From a virus: a stretch of 25,468 nt of DNA. Within the stretch, counting starts at the first letter, position 1, and the number at the start of each line of letters is the position of its first letter. The position numbers and the translations under genes were made by a program. The notes below the pieces were generated by a model. That model was not told the origin of the DNA and ran no database searches. It saw only the letters and a program-made list of their open reading frames with translations. The stretch lies in the IMG/VR virus record IMGVR_UViG_3300043543_000470, positions 1 to 25,468 of that record; one strand, 5' to 3'. This document shows positions 13,272 to 20,995 of this stretch, one piece after another.

Positions 13272-14728
13272 TGTCGCTCTCGGGTACTCCAATTACGTCG
13301 TTTGGCGTAACTGTTTTGTGCGACTGGAATGCAGATGGTAATTACGAGGATGTGATTGAGCGGCATCGATTGAAGTCACTAGAGGTTGAATTTGGCCGCA
13401 GCGTGGCGAGCGCGCTGTTTGGCGCGGCGAATATTCCGAGGTGTGTGCTGACGGTCGAAACATACGACCGGCGGTACGTGCCGTGGTACACTGGTTCACC
13501 GTTGTACCCGAATGTGTCAACAGGAGCGCGTATTATTGTGTCGGTTCAATTCAATTCAAACTCATTCGTGCTGTTTACTGGCTATGTCGCGCGGGTGAAA
13601 CCATCAATGTCCCGTCCCACCGAGGTCGAAATTGAATGCGAGGGCTCGATGAGTCGCCTTGCGCGAACGTTTCCCGTGTTTCCACCGTACCGACGCGCCC
13701 GCGTGCCAACAATTATCGATGACATTTTGTCGACAATTCCTGGATTGAACTATTTTGTTGATGAAGAAGGGCTCACTGCTGAAGTCGTGCATTACGCGGC
13801 AGATGGTACCCGCAGCGCACTTGAAATCATCCGCGAGCTTGAGCGAATCGGCGATGGATTTTTCACAGAGTTTCCGGATGGCAAGCTGTACTACTTCGGC
13901 GGGAGGCCGCCGAAACTAACTGGCTCGCCGCTGCGTATTGACGATGGCTCGCCAAATGCGGACTTCATCTACCGTGAGATGCAGGCGGTCGACGAAACGT
14001 TCGTCACGCGAATGTCGTACGGCGGAGTGCATGAGTCGAAATTTATCATTAGAAAAGTGCTTGAGCTCGCAGGACCATTTGCTATCGGCCCGCAAGAGAG
14101 CCGCGAATTTGGAATCGAAATGTCAGAGGGGCTGCTGTGGTCCATTACCGGCGTCGAGCTGGACGGTGTAGGCGCGTTCACGTATAATGTACCGTACAAC
14201 GACGGCTCGAAGGCGGCGCTTGTCATTACGAACGCGTCAACGACGTCGACGCTTGTCGCGCGGCGCCTAAAAGTCAGCGGTCTCGTGCTGCTCAGCACGA
14301 CGAGGCGCGGAGTCGCGGAGAACACGGCGGCAATCAACCGCCTCGGTTACCGTGAGGTTCAGTTCGACGCTTCGGTTATCCCATACTACACTGCAAAAAG
14401 CCGCGCCGAGTTCATGACCGACAAGTACGCAGCACCGTATCCCATCATTGAGGTAACATTCGACGGCTTGGTGAACGCAGAGCACGCGCGGCTGCCGTTG
14501 TACCTGCGGCAGAACGACGTCGTCTACTTCGGCTCATACCTGCTCGGCAGTCAAGTACTGCCGTGCTATGTCGAGGGGTTTCGTGTTACAATTGCAAACC
14601 ACGCGACATATAGAATCACATACACACTGACAAAATACGTCAACCAAGCAGAAAACGTCTGGTACCTTGGAAGCAGCCAGCTTGGTAGTGGAACAAGATT
14701 GTGGTACTTGACGAACGAACTCTCGTAG
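13271..14728 (+). CDS. distal tail / baseplate hub-like protein
   Basis: The protein is 485 residues. I start at ATG 13271, which overlaps the tape measure stop (TGATG) and has GGAGG 5 nt upstream; GTG 13268 is possible. It begins with an Asp-Trp-Asn-x-Asp-Gly-x-Tyr-Glu-Asp Ca2+-loop-like motif (DWNADGNYEDV, about 17-27). It continues with beta-rich segments (LEVEFGRSVASALFGAAN and TEVEIECEGSMSRLAR) and a late part with RRLKVSGLVLLSTTR and a tail-hub-like beta domain. Position right after the tape measure and before the fibre genes indicates a distal tail or hub protein. The family name is inference from position and style. Confidence 0.75.
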   Translation: MSLSGTPITSFGVTVLCDWNADGNYEDVIERHRLKSLEVEFGRSVASALFGAANIPRCVLTVETYDRRYVPWYTGSPLYPNVSTGARIIVSVQFNSNSFVLFTGYVARVKPSMSRPTEVEIECEGSMSRLARTFPVFPPYRRARVPTIIDDILSTIPGLNYFVDEEGLTAEVVHYAADGTRSALEIIRELERIGDGFFTEFPDGKLYYFGGRPPKLTGSPLRIDDGSPNADFIYREMQAVDETFVTRMSYGGVHESKFIIRKVLELAGPFAIGPQESREFGIEMSEGLLWSITGVELDGVGAFTYNVPYNDGSKAALVITNASTTSTLVARRLKVSGLVLLSTTRRGVAENTAAINRLGYREVQFDASVIPYYTAKSRAEFMTDKYAAPYPIIEVTFDGLVNAEHARLPLYLRQNDVVYFGSYLLGSQVLPCYVEGFRVTIANHATYRITYTLTKYVNQAENVWYLGSSQLGSGTRLWYLTNELS

Positions 14729-14738
14729 GAGGCGCGAG

Positions 14739-15818
14739 ATGCCATTTCCAATTCCAGTGCTGAAACACTATGATATGGTGACCAGCTCTTGGCTGAACAC
14801 CTATCTTCGCGACAACCTCAATTTTCTGTTCAACAATGATTTGACACTATTTGGATTGAGCCCGGTACAGACACCGCCGAGCGGGTTGAACGGCACATTG
14901 AAAGCGTACACCTTCCGCATCAAACCGCGGGGGATCAGGGAAGGAACGTTCTATAAACTCGCAGCAATGCAGCTCGAGGCGCCTGTCATCGCGTTCGTGC
15001 GTCATGGAGGTAAGGTTCAACGGTTCATGTTCATGACACGGACAGGCGCGACCGCTACGCCGCAGGTCGTGCCGCCGGAGTATACGGTCGGCGAAGAACC
15101 CGGCGCTGCGGCAATGGCGGTCGTGTACGAGTCGACATCAAGCGTGTGGGTTGGGCTGTTCATGAAGCCGAGCGACCCAATCGCCTTGTCTGGCGAGTAC
15201 GAAGTCGTGCTCATCACTGACCAAACGAAGGTGCTCAGCGCCGTCGACGAACCGGCGCCAGTCGATGTGCCGTTCGGAGTGCAGAAATTCTCGTGGGGGC
15301 AGGGGCAGGACATCGCGTATTTCGGACACACCACAAGCGCGGCGACTCCCGGCAGCAAGCAGCTGAGCATTGAACTGCGCGATTGGAACATGACCGACAA
15401 CGAAGGCGAATTCGGCTTTGCACGCCTTGACGGGTACGTGATAGGCACCGCTAACGGAGACCTCTATATGTCGTGGACGTCCGACCCGAGGGGCGACCAG
15501 CTGTGGCGGGTGCGGGCTCTCGTTGCTGACGGCACAGTGGTGTCACAGACATCATCAGGAAGCAGTGCGAACCCGGCCATCATCAGCCGCGTGCAGCAGA
15601 ACATGCCGACATTTTTCCGCGTGTTCCTGTGGAAGTTCGGCTTCGATGTCTCTACTATTGTCACGTCGACATACCTCACCTCATCAAACCCCTCGTTGTT
15701 CTTGAGCTCAGGCTGGCAGGCACTCCGCCAGAACGCCGCGTACGACACCATCTACTTCACACCATCCAATGGATTCTTTGTCGAGGGCGCGGTGACGGCA
15801 TTCTGCACGAATTGGTAA
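14739..15818 (+). CDS. tail tip/fibre protein A
   Basis: The protein is 359 residues. ATG 14739 follows GTAGGAGG. An N-terminal helix module (YDMVTSSWLNTYLRDNLNFL, about 11-30) is followed by beta-rich, Gly/Ser/Thr-rich sequence. It ends with TPSNGFFVEGAVTAFC. The next gene has the same layout (LN-x3-x-NL-x-x-L in the first 40 residues, beta-rich body, ALSGSVFACI at the end), so the two are diverged paralogs. Such proteins form tail tips or fibres that contact the host surface. I see no enzymatic motif. The exact role, such as receptor binding, is inference from position between the hub and endolysin genes. Confidence 0.7.
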   Translation: MPFPIPVLKHYDMVTSSWLNTYLRDNLNFLFNNDLTLFGLSPVQTPPSGLNGTLKAYTFRIKPRGIREGTFYKLAAMQLEAPVIAFVRHGGKVQRFMFMTRTGATATPQVVPPEYTVGEEPGAAAMAVVYESTSSVWVGLFMKPSDPIALSGEYEVVLITDQTKVLSAVDEPAPVDVPFGVQKFSWGQGQDIAYFGHTTSAATPGSKQLSIELRDWNMTDNEGEFGFARLDGYVIGTANGDLYMSWTSDPRGDQLWRVRALVADGTVVSQTSSGSSANPAIISRVQQNMPTFFRVFLWKFGFDVSTIVTSTYLTSSNPSLFLSSGWQALRQNAAYDTIYFTPSNGFFVEGAVTAFCTNW

Positions 15819-15839
15819 AATTGAGGAGAGGGTAGCGCA

Positions 15840-16868
15840 ATGGTATGGTATCCCCCTAAAACGTGGAGCAACGGCGAAATTGTTGCTGCACAAAGCCTCA
15901 ACGAGCAGATTGTTGAGAACCTCACACATCTGCTCGAACAGAACTTCGCGTGGCTCGGCACCGCCGGTGCGCCGTTCACACCGCCGACCTCGTGGAAAGC
16001 GATTCGGCTCAACCGCGCGATGTCGGCGACGACGAACGCGTTTAACAACCTCGGGTACTTCACGAACGGCACGCACGTGATGGCGTACATCTGCGACACG
16101 TACCACATTCGAGAGTACGACTTCGTGCTGCAGCACCCAGGCGTGGCAGATACTTATGTCATCTCACCGCGAAGTGTGGTTGGAACGAACCATCATACAT
16201 ACTGCGTGCTCGAGGCGGTGTTCACCAGCAGTTCAAATGACCCAGTGCGCTTGCGCATTCGGCAGCACCGCAACCTTGCGGGCGTGGGGTCGCGCACTAT
16301 CAAGGTGCTGCTGTTCGTGAGCGCGCCGCCCGTGCTCATCGATAATGACGCCATTTTCACGGGTAGTACGAACACGAATATTTACCCATTCGTCGGTCCT
16401 GGCCGATTGTTTGACGCGTACAACGTCTACACCTCGTCAGCGACGTCGCTGTCCGTCTTTCCGTGCATCGAGCGCGGTGAGACGTTCGAGCTGATGGGAT
16501 TTATTCAGGCGAGCAGCACGTCCTCGTGGGAGCTGCGGCCGAACGGCGAGGGGTCGTCAACGGGCTGGATTCGGCAGCTGCTCATTGCCGACGGCACGTC
16601 GGTATCCGCGAGCCGGTCAACAAATATGAACACGCTCGTCACAACTGCGACCGCCGAGGGGGTAGGGTTCTACTACCTCGGCTCCCTGACGAACAACGGC
16701 GAATTGGTGCTGACCGGCTCACGAACGTATAACATTTTGAACCCCTTTATCGTGCACCAAGCGGTGACGAAAGGCGGGGCCTACAATCCGGTCTACTTAC
16801 TCTCACTCACCGGCGGCACAGCGCTGTCGGGAAGCGTGTTTGCGTGCATTCGGCATTGCAGGTTTTGA
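15840..16868 (+). CDS. tail tip/fibre protein B, paralog of the preceding gene
   Basis: The protein is 342 residues. ATG 15840 follows GAGGAGAGGG. The N-terminal module TWSNGEIVAAQSLNEQIVEN and following LTHLLEQNFAWLG matches the preceding gene (LN, NL and L-F/W-G in register). The body is again rich in strands with Thr/Ser/Asn turns, and the C-terminus ends GSVFACIRHCRF with two Cys. It most likely pairs with protein A in the tail tip; host-range variation would be expected in these two. The function is inferred from order and composition. Confidence 0.7.
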   Translation: MVWYPPKTWSNGEIVAAQSLNEQIVENLTHLLEQNFAWLGTAGAPFTPPTSWKAIRLNRAMSATTNAFNNLGYFTNGTHVMAYICDTYHIREYDFVLQHPGVADTYVISPRSVVGTNHHTYCVLEAVFTSSSNDPVRLRIRQHRNLAGVGSRTIKVLLFVSAPPVLIDNDAIFTGSTNTNIYPFVGPGRLFDAYNVYTSSATSLSVFPCIERGETFELMGFIQASSTSSWELRPNGEGSSTGWIRQLLIADGTSVSASRSTNMNTLVTTATAEGVGFYYLGSLTNNGELVLTGSRTYNILNPFIVHQAVTKGGAYNPVYLLSLTGGTALSGSVFACIRHCRF

Positions 16869-16886
16869 CGATGAGCGACGGACAGC

Positions 16887-16946
16887 TTGTTCGCCTGCGT
16901 GCGGCACTGTAGAATGTAGGAGGAGGAGGAGGAGGAGGGGGAGGCA
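16887..16946 (+). promoter_or_regulatory. lysis gene promoter and extended GGA-repeat ribosome site
   Basis: TTGTTC (16887-16892), 17 nt, TAGAAT (16910-16915) is a plausible promoter just ahead of the endolysin. It is followed by a purine tract of five or more GGA repeats (about 16918-16943) that ends four nucleotides before the ATG at 16947. The repeats offer several overlapping Shine-Dalgarno registers. The stretch 16869-16946 otherwise holds only a 13-codon frame. Confidence 0.45.
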
Positions 16947-17813
16947 ATGGGAATCGTTCTCGACATCAGTAATCACGACTACTCAACGTTCAACGCAGAA
17001 TGCTTTCGCAACAACGGCGTAGAGCGAGTCATCGTCAATGCATGGGACTGCCGTATCAGCGAAGACATGATTCGCAAATGCCGAGCGTTCGGCATCGCAA
17101 GTGAAGACATCTATTGTTTCCTCTACTTCGGACTGCCTCACGAGCGGCGTGAGGTTTCTAACGCACTCGCTCTGGCAAAGAACCTCGGAGGCATCAAACG
17201 CATCTGGCTCGACGTCGAAGCGACGCCTCCTAACGAGGCGTCGGACATGACGCCGCAAAAGCGCATCAACGTCGTTGCAGAGTGTGCCGCAGAGATCGAG
17301 CGAGCGGGGTACGGCGTCGGCATCTATACAGGACGATGGTATTGGGTGCCGTACATGGAGAACACAACAGCATTCTCGAAGTACCCCCTATGGCTCGCGT
17401 ACTGGGGCAAGAACGATGGCACGCAGCCTCCTATCAAAATTGTTGACTTCGGGGGGTGGCAGCGTGTGTCTGTGCATCAATTCACCTCACGATTCGCTCT
17501 GTGCGGCAGATATCGCGACGCGAATTACTGGATGCTGAACGAAGGAAAGGAGGAACATATGACGCCGCAGGAGATCGTCAACGCCATCCTCAACGACAAT
17601 GACGCGCGCAACGCTCTCATCGCCGCCATCATGGCTGATGGACCCATCCACCTCGAGCTTGACGCCGCAAAGCGGGAGGCGTGGCAGCGCGTGCTCCTCT
17701 CACGACTGAACGAGGTGCTTCAGCGGCGGTTCGAGCTCATGCGACTGGCGCTTGAAACGAACGCGGCAGTGGTCGAGGACGCCGTTCGCAAGCTCAAGCA
17801 GTCGAAGAACTAG
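16947..17813 (+). CDS. GH25-type endolysin (muramidase) with C-terminal extension
   Basis: The protein is 288 residues, which cleaves host peptidoglycan for release. The GH25 fold is indicated by DIS near the N-terminus (LDISNHD, Asp6), a WLDVEA strand with Asp89 and Glu91 as catalytic acids, GIYTGRWYW, PLWLAYWG and HQFTS, covering about residues 1-195. Residues 205-288 form a separate helical domain (TPQEIVNAILNDNDARNALI ... LKQSKN), probably for wall binding or assembly. A strong AAAGGAGG followed by ATG at 17559 inside the gene marks a second start that would make this domain alone. The gene is the last in the right arm; its TAG stop shares CTAG with the opposite gene's stop. Confidence 0.88.
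   Translation: MGIVLDISNHDYSTFNAECFRNNGVERVIVNAWDCRISEDMIRKCRAFGIASEDIYCFLYFGLPHERREVSNALALAKNLGGIKRIWLDVEATPPNEASDMTPQKRINVVAECAAEIERAGYGVGIYTGRWYWVPYMENTTAFSKYPLWLAYWGKNDGTQPPIKIVDFGGWQRVSVHQFTSRFALCGRYRDANYWMLNEGKEEHMTPQEIVNAILNDNDARNALIAAIMADGPIHLELDAAKREAWQRVLLSRLNEVLQRRFELMRLALETNAAVVEDAVRKLKQSKN
17546..17561 (+). promoter_or_regulatory. internal ribosome binding site and ATG in the endolysin gene
   Basis: AAAGGAGG at 17546-17553, 5 nt, then the in-frame ATG at 17559 (residue 205). It stands at the linker between the GH25 domain and the C-terminal domain, so an 84-residue C-terminal product is likely made as well. Such secondary products take part in endolysin oligomers in some other phages. 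Confidence 0.6.
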
Positions 17814-18199
17814 GGTTCGTCAAGGCGCAGCTGCACCTGGAACGTCGCGGAGACGAACTCCCACTCCACCTCAGGCTCAACGCCGTAGATAGGACCGGAG
17901 GTCTTCGTCGCCGCGAGCACCGTCACGGTGCCAACGGACACCAGGTACGCCGAGTGCAGCGCCTCCACGACCGCGCGATATGTCTCCAGCGCCTCGACCG
18001 AGTCGGCGCCATAACATCGCACTTCGATCGTCTCTACGTCAACCTTATAGTGCCATGGCGTTGGAGCACCGCCCTGTGGGACGACGCTCGCGACCTTGCG
18101 CGGCATCGTACGCACTACCCCGTCGGGGAGACGCACACCATACGCCTCGACACCTGCGTTGGTGAGGATCGTCCTGACCGCACTCACAACATCACTCAT
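17810..18199 (-). CDS. tail terminator / head-tail completion protein
   Basis: The protein is 129 residues. It shows the small alpha/beta layout of tail-completion proteins: an N-terminal helix (VVSAVRTILTNAG), a central helix SVEALETYRAVVEALHSAY, and beta strands to a C-terminal FQVQLRL. It would cap the tail tube and join the tail to the connector. The start ATG 18199 overlaps the stop of the preceding gene (18196). It is the last gene of the left arm and meets the endolysin tail to tail with overlapping stops (CTAG, 17810-17813). The assignment rests on order and fold look, not on a catalytic motif. Confidence 0.7.
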   Translation of the reverse strand: MSDVVSAVRTILTNAGVEAYGVRLPDGVVRTMPRKVASVVPQGGAPTPWHYKVDVETIEVRCYGADSVEALETYRAVVEALHSAYLVSVGTVTVLAATKTSGPIYGVEPEVEWEFVSATFQVQLRLDEP

Positions 18200-18573
18200 A
18201 GACGACTCCTCAGATAGTCATAGAAGCGGGGGTACGTCTCCTCGGCGGCCCCTCGCAGAAAGCGCCGACCAGGATAGAACCCCCCACTGCGAGTGCGGAA
18301 CCCCATCTCCTGGTACAGCGCGTACCGCACATCGAACGACCCCCATAGGATGCGGAACTTGCCTTTTCCGAGGCGTTGTGCTCCTCGATGTTGAATGCTC
18401 GACTGCAGCGTGCCGGTGCGCACAGGCATGCGAGGGCGCCGTTTCGCTAGGATGACAGCCTCCGAGGCGGTCTTCTCCAGTGCGTAGACGATAGCGTCCT
18501 CTACAACACGCTCGAACGTCGGGTTCGTGCGCACTTCCTTCACGCGAACCTGAATACCTTTAACTGGCGGCAT
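18196..18573 (-). CDS. HK97 gp10-like head-tail joining protein
   Basis: The protein is 125 residues. I prefer ATG 18573 with GGGGAG upstream; ATG 18597 is in frame and adds eight residues. The pattern of the family is clear: a long first helix (about 20-45) followed by RPRMPVRTGTLQSSI, which is the hallmark P-x-x-T-G-x-L-x-x-S-I, then YALYQEMGFRTRSGGFYPGRRFL (aromatic, E-x-G) and a last helix FYDYLRSRL. It closes the connector ring next to the tail. It lies between the connector and tail terminator genes. Confidence 0.85.
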   Translation of the reverse strand: MPPVKGIQVRVKEVRTNPTFERVVEDAIVYALEKTASEAVILAKRRPRMPVRTGTLQSSIQHRGAQRLGKGKFRILWGSFDVRYALYQEMGFRTRSGGFYPGRRFLRGAAEETYPRFYDYLRSRL

Positions 18574-18931
18574 AGACGACCACTCCCCTCCCCACATAAT
18601 ACATCGTCGGTCCTGGCGAGAACGACACGTCGAGGAGTCTGACCTTGTCGTAGTATACCGTGCCGTCTCGTCCTCGAATGTTGCGAAGTTCGTCTCCTCG
18701 CTGTGGGATGCCGTAGCGCGAAGGTATTAGTACGACAACGCGCTCTGTAATGCGTTCCTTATCGGCGTCGAGTAGCGTAGACGTTGCTGGGGTTGACAGC
18801 TCCTCAACCCCCGAGACGTGCACAGCAATAGTCTCCTTGTGCAGCACGTACCCGCCGACGCGCTCGTGACCATGAGCGTTGGTAATGTACGTTGGTCTGT
18901 ACCAGTCGGCGAGCAACATTAGGCTGCGCAT
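18560..18931 (-). CDS. head closure/stopper-like connector protein
   Basis: The protein is 123 residues from ATG 18931, 2 nt after the previous stop. It is beta-rich, with a first helix-less part (LLADWYRPTYITNAHGHERV), a VVVLIPSRYGIPQRGDEL strand-turn (about 68-86) that fits the stopper (gp16 or Stf-like) family, and RDGTVYYDKVRLLDV near the end. Its place between adaptor and gp10-like genes fits a head-closure stopper that holds DNA in the filled head. The family is inferred from position and layout. Confidence 0.68.
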   Translation of the reverse strand: MRSLMLLADWYRPTYITNAHGHERVGGYVLHKETIAVHVSGVEELSTPATSTLLDADKERITERVVVLIPSRYGIPQRGDELRNIRGRDGTVYYDKVRLLDVSFSPGPTMYYVGRGVVVYAAS

Positions 18932-18933
18932 GA

Positions 18934-19419
18934 CTACACAACCTGTACGTACCCGAGCTGATGAAGAAGCTTGCGCTTCTCTTGCGTGATGTCGAGGCGT
19001 TCGATGCGTACCTGACCGGACGAAGCCGCAGCCACACCTTGGTCCGAGACATCGAGCAGACACATCTGCACAAGAATCAGCCTACGCTGAACAATGTCAT
19101 TGCGAGGGGTGTACGTGACCTCGACAGTGTTCCTGAACACTCCCCAGTTCTTCGCGTAGATGATGCGACCGACGGCTCTGTAGTCGGTAGGAGACATCGT
19201 AACGCCGTCATTGACAATGGTAGAAACGCTATCGATGGGGCGCTCCACTACAAGCCTAGTCGCCGGAGGCCAAACTTCGTACGTCTCGGTCAAAGTAATC
19301 GGGGGATGTTCTCCAGCGTAACGACGAATCAGAGCATCGTTTGCGTCGATTATGCGCTGCAACGCCTCATCAGGTAAGTCCGTAACAACGTGCTGCCGCA
19401 GCTCTGCGACTGTGAGCAC
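18934..19419 (-). CDS. head-tail adaptor (gp6-like connector) protein
   Basis: The protein is 161 residues. The GTG at 19419 has GGAG 8 nt upstream. It has the adaptor pattern: N-terminal helix with LRQHVVTDLPDEALQRIIDANDALIRRYAG (about 6-37), then a beta region (RLVVERPIDSVSTIVNDG, YRAVGRIIYAKNW, VEVTYTP) and a C-terminal helix (RRLILVQMCLLDVSD). It binds under the portal ring. It follows the holin-like gene in the left arm with a 3-nt gap. Confidence 0.8.
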   Translation of the reverse strand: MLTVAELRQHVVTDLPDEALQRIIDANDALIRRYAGEHPPITLTETYEVWPPATRLVVERPIDSVSTIVNDGVTMSPTDYRAVGRIIYAKNWGVFRNTVEVTYTPRNDIVQRRLILVQMCLLDVSDQGVAAASSGQVRIERLDITQEKRKLLHQLGYVQVV

Positions 19420-19422
19420 CGC

Positions 19423-19665
19423 TTACGCTCCAAAAGTTCTGTCGTACCACCCGTCGTACGCTGCAAAAAGCATATGCGACACAATGACGATAGTGGGGGA
19501 CAGCGAAGCCAGCAAGTTTAACTTCGTATTGTCGTCGAGCGGTGTGAAGATTAGGACTACGTTCACAATACCAGTGAGCGCGGCAACGAATGTGCCTCGC
19601 GTTATTTCGACTTCAGACGACGTGGACGAGCCGTTGTTTAGGAAGGCATTTTTCGCGCGCCGCAT
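19423..19665 (-). CDS. holin-like two-helix membrane protein
   Basis: The protein is 80 residues. ATG 19665 has GGAGG at good spacing. After a polar, Ser-rich head there are two hydrophobic helices: TFVAALTGIVNVVLIFTP (about 24-41) and LLASLSPTIVIVSHMLFAAY (about 51-70), joined by a short charged turn (LDDNTK). This is the size and hairpin topology of small phage holins. Holins normally sit beside the endolysin, but here the gene lies in the head module of the other arm, between capsid and adaptor. The holin function is inference from topology. Confidence 0.6.
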   Translation of the reverse strand: MRRAKNAFLNNGSSTSSEVEITRGTFVAALTGIVNVVLIFTPLDDNTKLNLLASLSPTIVIVSHMLFAAYDGWYDRTFGA

Positions 19666-19684
19666 CGTATCCTCCGTAGGAAAG

Positions 19685-19709
19685 GGAGGGGAGGGAATCC
19701 CTCCCCTCC
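19685..19709 (-). terminator. perfect 12-bp inverted repeat after the capsid gene, attenuator-like
   Basis: GGAGGGGAGGGA, one base, and its exact complement, placed 10 nt after the capsid stop codon. On the minus strand it is followed by only CTTTCC, so it is a weak intrinsic terminator. It would lower transcription of the connector genes relative to the capsid gene. Confidence 0.55.
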
Positions 19710-19719
19710 GTGCTGTTTG

Positions 19720-20940
19720 TTACACTCCGCTATGCACCATCACAAAGGCGCTCGGCCGATAGACCGCCAAAGCCGCGCGGAGGCTGGCTCGCACAGCTTG
19801 ACGACCTCTCACGAAATCGTCGTTGATATACCCCGCCTCAATCTCGACCCCCTGCCGGAGAACGAGCTCGGTGTACCCACGGAACGCGCCGACGAGCGCG
19901 TATACCGTATTGGGGGACGTAGGCAGCGTGCTCACCGGTACGAGCGGCCGACCCCACAGCGTCGTGGTAGGCGACTGTGCGGGGTTACCGAAGAGGTACA
20001 CGCCGTTAGCGTCCTTCGCGCCTACAATTGCTTCCCACGCCTCGATACTGATGACGATGGCGTCGGCGTTTACGAACGCGACTTTCCTTGCGAGCGTCAA
20101 CGCGTTGAGGATCTTGTCGAGCAGATTCGCCGGAGTGGCACCGGTCACCTGCTGCACGCCGACGCGATTCAGAATACCGTTCAGGTTTGGCGCAGTGCCG
20201 TTGCCAACGAGCACCTGCCGATCGAGCCGTTCGCGGAGGAAATAAGTTAGCCGGTTGTCTAGGAGACTCCTCATGCGGTCGTTGTCGCGCAGCACCTCGT
20301 CCGTGACGGGAAGCCACACAGAAATTTTCCGCACCGGCTCAACCACCTCGTTGAAATCAAGCGACCCCTCAGGGTAAATAGAGCCTTCAGCAGTCTCAGC
20401 AGCCGCGTTCGTAGTTACCAGCTCCTCCATATACGGCACAGCCGCCTGGCTAGTTGCGCTCGTAGGGATGAGATCGAGAAGCTCAATCGGCCGCCGAGCG
20501 GCCTCAGCGATTGTTCCGGTGCGCACGCTCTCAGGCGGGAACTCAACCGTGCTGAAAAGCGCCTTCACATCAAACGGCACCTCCAGCGTCACGAGTCCCT
20601 TGGCACCGCGACCGACGAACGCCTTGTACTCGTCGAGGGAAACAAGCGCCTCGCCAATACCGCGAGGGGCCGTCTTTGTCTCGGTCTTAGGTACGTCAAT
20701 CGGCGCGCGAAGCCTAGCCCGCACTGCGTCGGAAGCGTCGCGAAGCTCCTTGATTTCCTTCGCGAGCTTATCCAGCCTGTCGTTGATTTCGCGGAACTTG
20801 CCGACCTTCGCCTCGACCGTACCGTCGCCAAAGACGGTCACCTTGGAGAAATCGATGTCCTCGCCAGCTTCGGCGAGTGCCTTCTTCGCGAGTTCAAGCA
20901 GCTCGTCGTACTCGCGTTCAAGTTCATACAGAGACGTCAT
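19720..20940 (-). CDS. major capsid protein, HK97 fold
   Basis: The protein is 406 residues, which builds the icosahedral head. The first 75 residues form a charged coiled coil (LEREYDELLELAKKALAE...KEIKELRD), the scaffolding delta domain, which is followed by a Pro-rich linker where the protease would cut. The mature part has the HK97-type strands and turns: EVPFDVKALFSTVEF, IPTSATSQAAVPYMEEL, VEPVRKISVWLPVTDEVL, then FLRERLDRQVLVGNGTAPNLNGIL with the conserved G-N-G, and the C-terminal VRASLRAALAVYRPSAFV. It is the second gene after the portal, with its own promoter in the 55-nt gap. The protease that should process it is elsewhere (8723-9634). Confidence 0.95.
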   Translation of the reverse strand: MTSLYELEREYDELLELAKKALAEAGEDIDFSKVTVFGDGTVEAKVGKFREINDRLDKLAKEIKELRDASDAVRARLRAPIDVPKTETKTAPRGIGEALVSLDEYKAFVGRGAKGLVTLEVPFDVKALFSTVEFPPESVRTGTIAEAARRPIELLDLIPTSATSQAAVPYMEELVTTNAAAETAEGSIYPEGSLDFNEVVEPVRKISVWLPVTDEVLRDNDRMRSLLDNRLTYFLRERLDRQVLVGNGTAPNLNGILNRVGVQQVTGATPANLLDKILNALTLARKVAFVNADAIVISIEAWEAIVGAKDANGVYLFGNPAQSPTTTLWGRPLVPVSTLPTSPNTVYALVGAFRGYTELVLRQGVEIEAGYINDDFVRGRQAVRASLRAALAVYRPSAFVMVHSGV

Positions 20941-20961
20941 TGTACCACCTCCATCGGTTTC

Positions 20962-20990
20962 ATTATAACGCTGCGCGTTCTGTAATGCAA
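20962..20990 (-). promoter_or_regulatory. capsid gene promoter
   Basis: Minus strand: TTGCAT (20990-20985), 17 nt, perfect TATAAT (20967-20962), 22 nt before the capsid ATG, with GGAGG between. It allows extra capsid transcription separate from the portal gene. Confidence 0.6.
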
Positions 20991-20995
20991 CACCA

